From positions 17,004,230 to 17,068,229 of the forward strand of contig NC_045128.1 of the NCBI RefSeq assembly GCF_007655135.1: a stretch of 64,000 nt of DNA, written 5' to 3'. Shown here piece after piece: positions 62,518 through 64,000 of the stretch; the first letter of the stretch is position 1, and every line of letters begins with the position of its first letter. The DNA comes from Punica granatum (taxonomy: Eukaryota; Streptophyta; Magnoliopsida; Myrtales; Lythraceae). Under the pieces are notes generated by a model, which saw nothing but the letters and a program-made list of their open reading frames with translations, searched no databases and was not told the origin of the DNA. Both the position numbers and the translations under genes were made by a program.

Positions 62518-64000
62518 TGTACGAACCCGAATGTGGACTCTCGTCGGGGCCCGCATTGCGCGCTTTTGGATCGCGCGGCTTGGGGGTGTCCACCTTCCCG
62601 TGGGGACGTGTGACGAACACGCGTGAGAGAAGGAGTCGCCACTTATCATTTTACGACCCGAAGGTCGATGGCGGATAAGTTACCCGGGGTCTAGGGGTAT
62701 GGAACACCTAGTTTGTCGTTAAGGCATTGGTCTATACGGAACCGGAAAATCCGTGTTCGGGGGTTCATGTTACGTGCGGGCCTATATCCCGCACGCCCTT
62801 TCGGTACTCTGGTTTGCTAGGCTTGCATTTTTGTTTTATTTACCGCATGAATTAGGGTGCACTCGACTCACACGTTTTGACACCGTAACTTCGATGAATT
62901 AAACGATGTCGGTGGAGAAGCCAAAAAAGAAGTAAACCCGTGTGTCGGGGAATTGGTTCACAGTCTTACGTTACAGATCATCGAACCATGGAGGTTGAAT
63001 CCCTGCGTGAACCAGAACCGCGAGTTCTTGGATTTACTTGTATCTGGGCAAGCATTAGACCGATTCGATTAATTCGACTATCGGACCGTTCACTCACCGA
63101 TTGGAATTCTTACAGATTAAATGTACAAAATAAAATCCTTATAATGCTCTCGAAAACAATAAATACAAATTACAAAAGGGTCGAATTCCAGTCGTTTCGC
63201 GTTCGGTTATTATTCCACTCTAACTCACCGTGAGTTTAGGGAAAAGACCGAAGAACTAAAATTCAATGGACGCTCTCCCTGAATAGGGCGTTGGACCCTG
63301 TGAGTGTTGATTAGGGTGTTGAACCCTGTGCTCGATGATTAGGGCGTTGAACCCTAATATTATTCGGCCTAGGGATCAAGCTCGACCCGCATGGCAAACA
63401 GGTGCCGAAAGATAACACGCATCAGGTAAATAACAGACAAGGTGTTTGTTATTATCGAGTGTACGTGTTTTAACAAGTTGTTAATCCGAAGTATTTTGGC
63501 ATGCAAATCCTACCCTAGACAAACAAGCACGTGCCAATGTTTTAGCATTCGGCTTTGTTTTGAGAACTTGACAAAGAGAGTCAAATCTCGTGTGTGTGGA
63601 TTGCTTTTACAGTTGTTCTGTATTGTGACACTGAATTTCCACTAAATTAGCCAAACTCGTGTTTTGACTCTATATTTGGAATCTAGAATTCCTCCTAACC
63701 ATTATCTAGTGTTTGGTTAGGTCGAGTGAAAGGTTAATCAGCATTTTGCATGTTTTCTGACAGAGATAACCGTTCTAGTTACCTGAGTCTATGTTAGGAT
63801 GACAGAAACTCATCAGTTAGATAGGAAAAGGCTATGTAGATGAACCTGCACCTGAACAAGTAGCCCGTTCTTATCCCGTACTGTAGTGTTTCTGTCATGC
63901 TAACCCTGAGGATGTCGCTGAATTGTGAAAAGACGATTTTACCCTTTATTTAAAAATTGTTTTCAGAAAAGGGGAACATCGCAGTGCGGGCCACCTCGGC
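62518..64000 (-). mobile_element. 5' LTR of element B, inner part, cut by the window edge
   Basis: Matches 15728-17210 base for base with about 25 differences and a one-base indel near the right edge (by eye, about 1.7%). Most differences are transitions. The LTR continues past 64000. Whether it also carries a satellite array cannot be seen. Confidence 0.85.

Larger units (their letters stand above)
15728..64000 (-). mobile_element. Element B: non-autonomous Tat/Ogre-like element with satellite-filled LTR, incomplete at the window edge
   Basis: Minus-strand element: 5' LTR (past 64000 down to 62518), primer site (62497-62514), leader, ORF1 (61935-60446), noncoding DNA, 3' UTR and polypurine tract (about 57772), then 3' LTR (57771-15728). 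The two LTR ends match over the visible 1480 bases with about 25 differences by eye. It sits inside the 3' UTR of element C in opposite orientation. No gag, protease, RT or integrase is visible in its 4.7-kb internal part, so mobility would need proteins from another element. Confidence 0.7.

Overview
The window is plant nuclear DNA, apparently heterochromatic, made almost entirely of nested LTR retrotransposon sequence plus one very large satellite array. There is no host gene, tRNA, rRNA or CRISPR array that I can support. The lineage marks are those of the Ty3/gypsy Tat/Ogre group: a tRNA-Arg-type primer site, an extra ORF1 (DUF7745-like), a reverse transcriptase followed by a decayed and then an intact-looking second RNase H, an integrase without chromodomain, and a spliceosomal intron in pol upstream of the RT. 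The protein style recalls elements annotated in Myrtales such as pomegranate, but this is from memory and the species is not established.

Layout, left to right. 1-1552 is AT-rich flank with a TATA box and a 36-38 bp palindrome, perhaps part of another LTR. 1553-8674 is a complete-looking minus-strand LTR of about 7.1 kb (copy A). It is joined through a short 3' UTR remnant to a truncated second LTR fragment (8751-10787). A diverged LTR end and an 816-bp tandem duplication (10143-11672) follow. 11673-15727 is a 5'-truncated plus-strand element (C) carrying pol: end of exon 1, a 209-bp intron, RT, two RNase H domains and integrase. It is dead through three in-frame stops and a lost integrase catalytic Asp. 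C is cut at 15727 by element B, which lies on the minus strand and runs past the right edge of the window.

Element B is the unusual object. Its 3' LTR runs from 15728 to about 57771, roughly 42 kb. About 34.8 kb of that (21611-56435) is a head-to-tail satellite with a 56/57-bp monomer, around 615 copies, interrupted by a 100-N assembly gap (46780-46879). The satellite sits in U3, upstream of a conserved TATA box (19594-19601). The related LTR A has only about 0.7 kb of degenerate short repeats of similar sequence at the same place, so the satellite most likely grew from a small repeat patch native to the LTR. B's internal region is only about 4.7 kb. It holds a primer site (62497-62514), a broken ORF1 (61935 down to 60446), then noncoding DNA and a 3' UTR resembling that of C. 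No gag, protease or pol is visible, so B looks non-autonomous, with C's family a candidate helper. The 5' LTR of B starts at 62518 and matches 15728-17210 with about 25 differences by eye, so insertion is fairly recent.

No computation was run. Boundaries inside degenerate repeats and the right-hand LTR start (about 57771) are uncertain by tens of bases or more.
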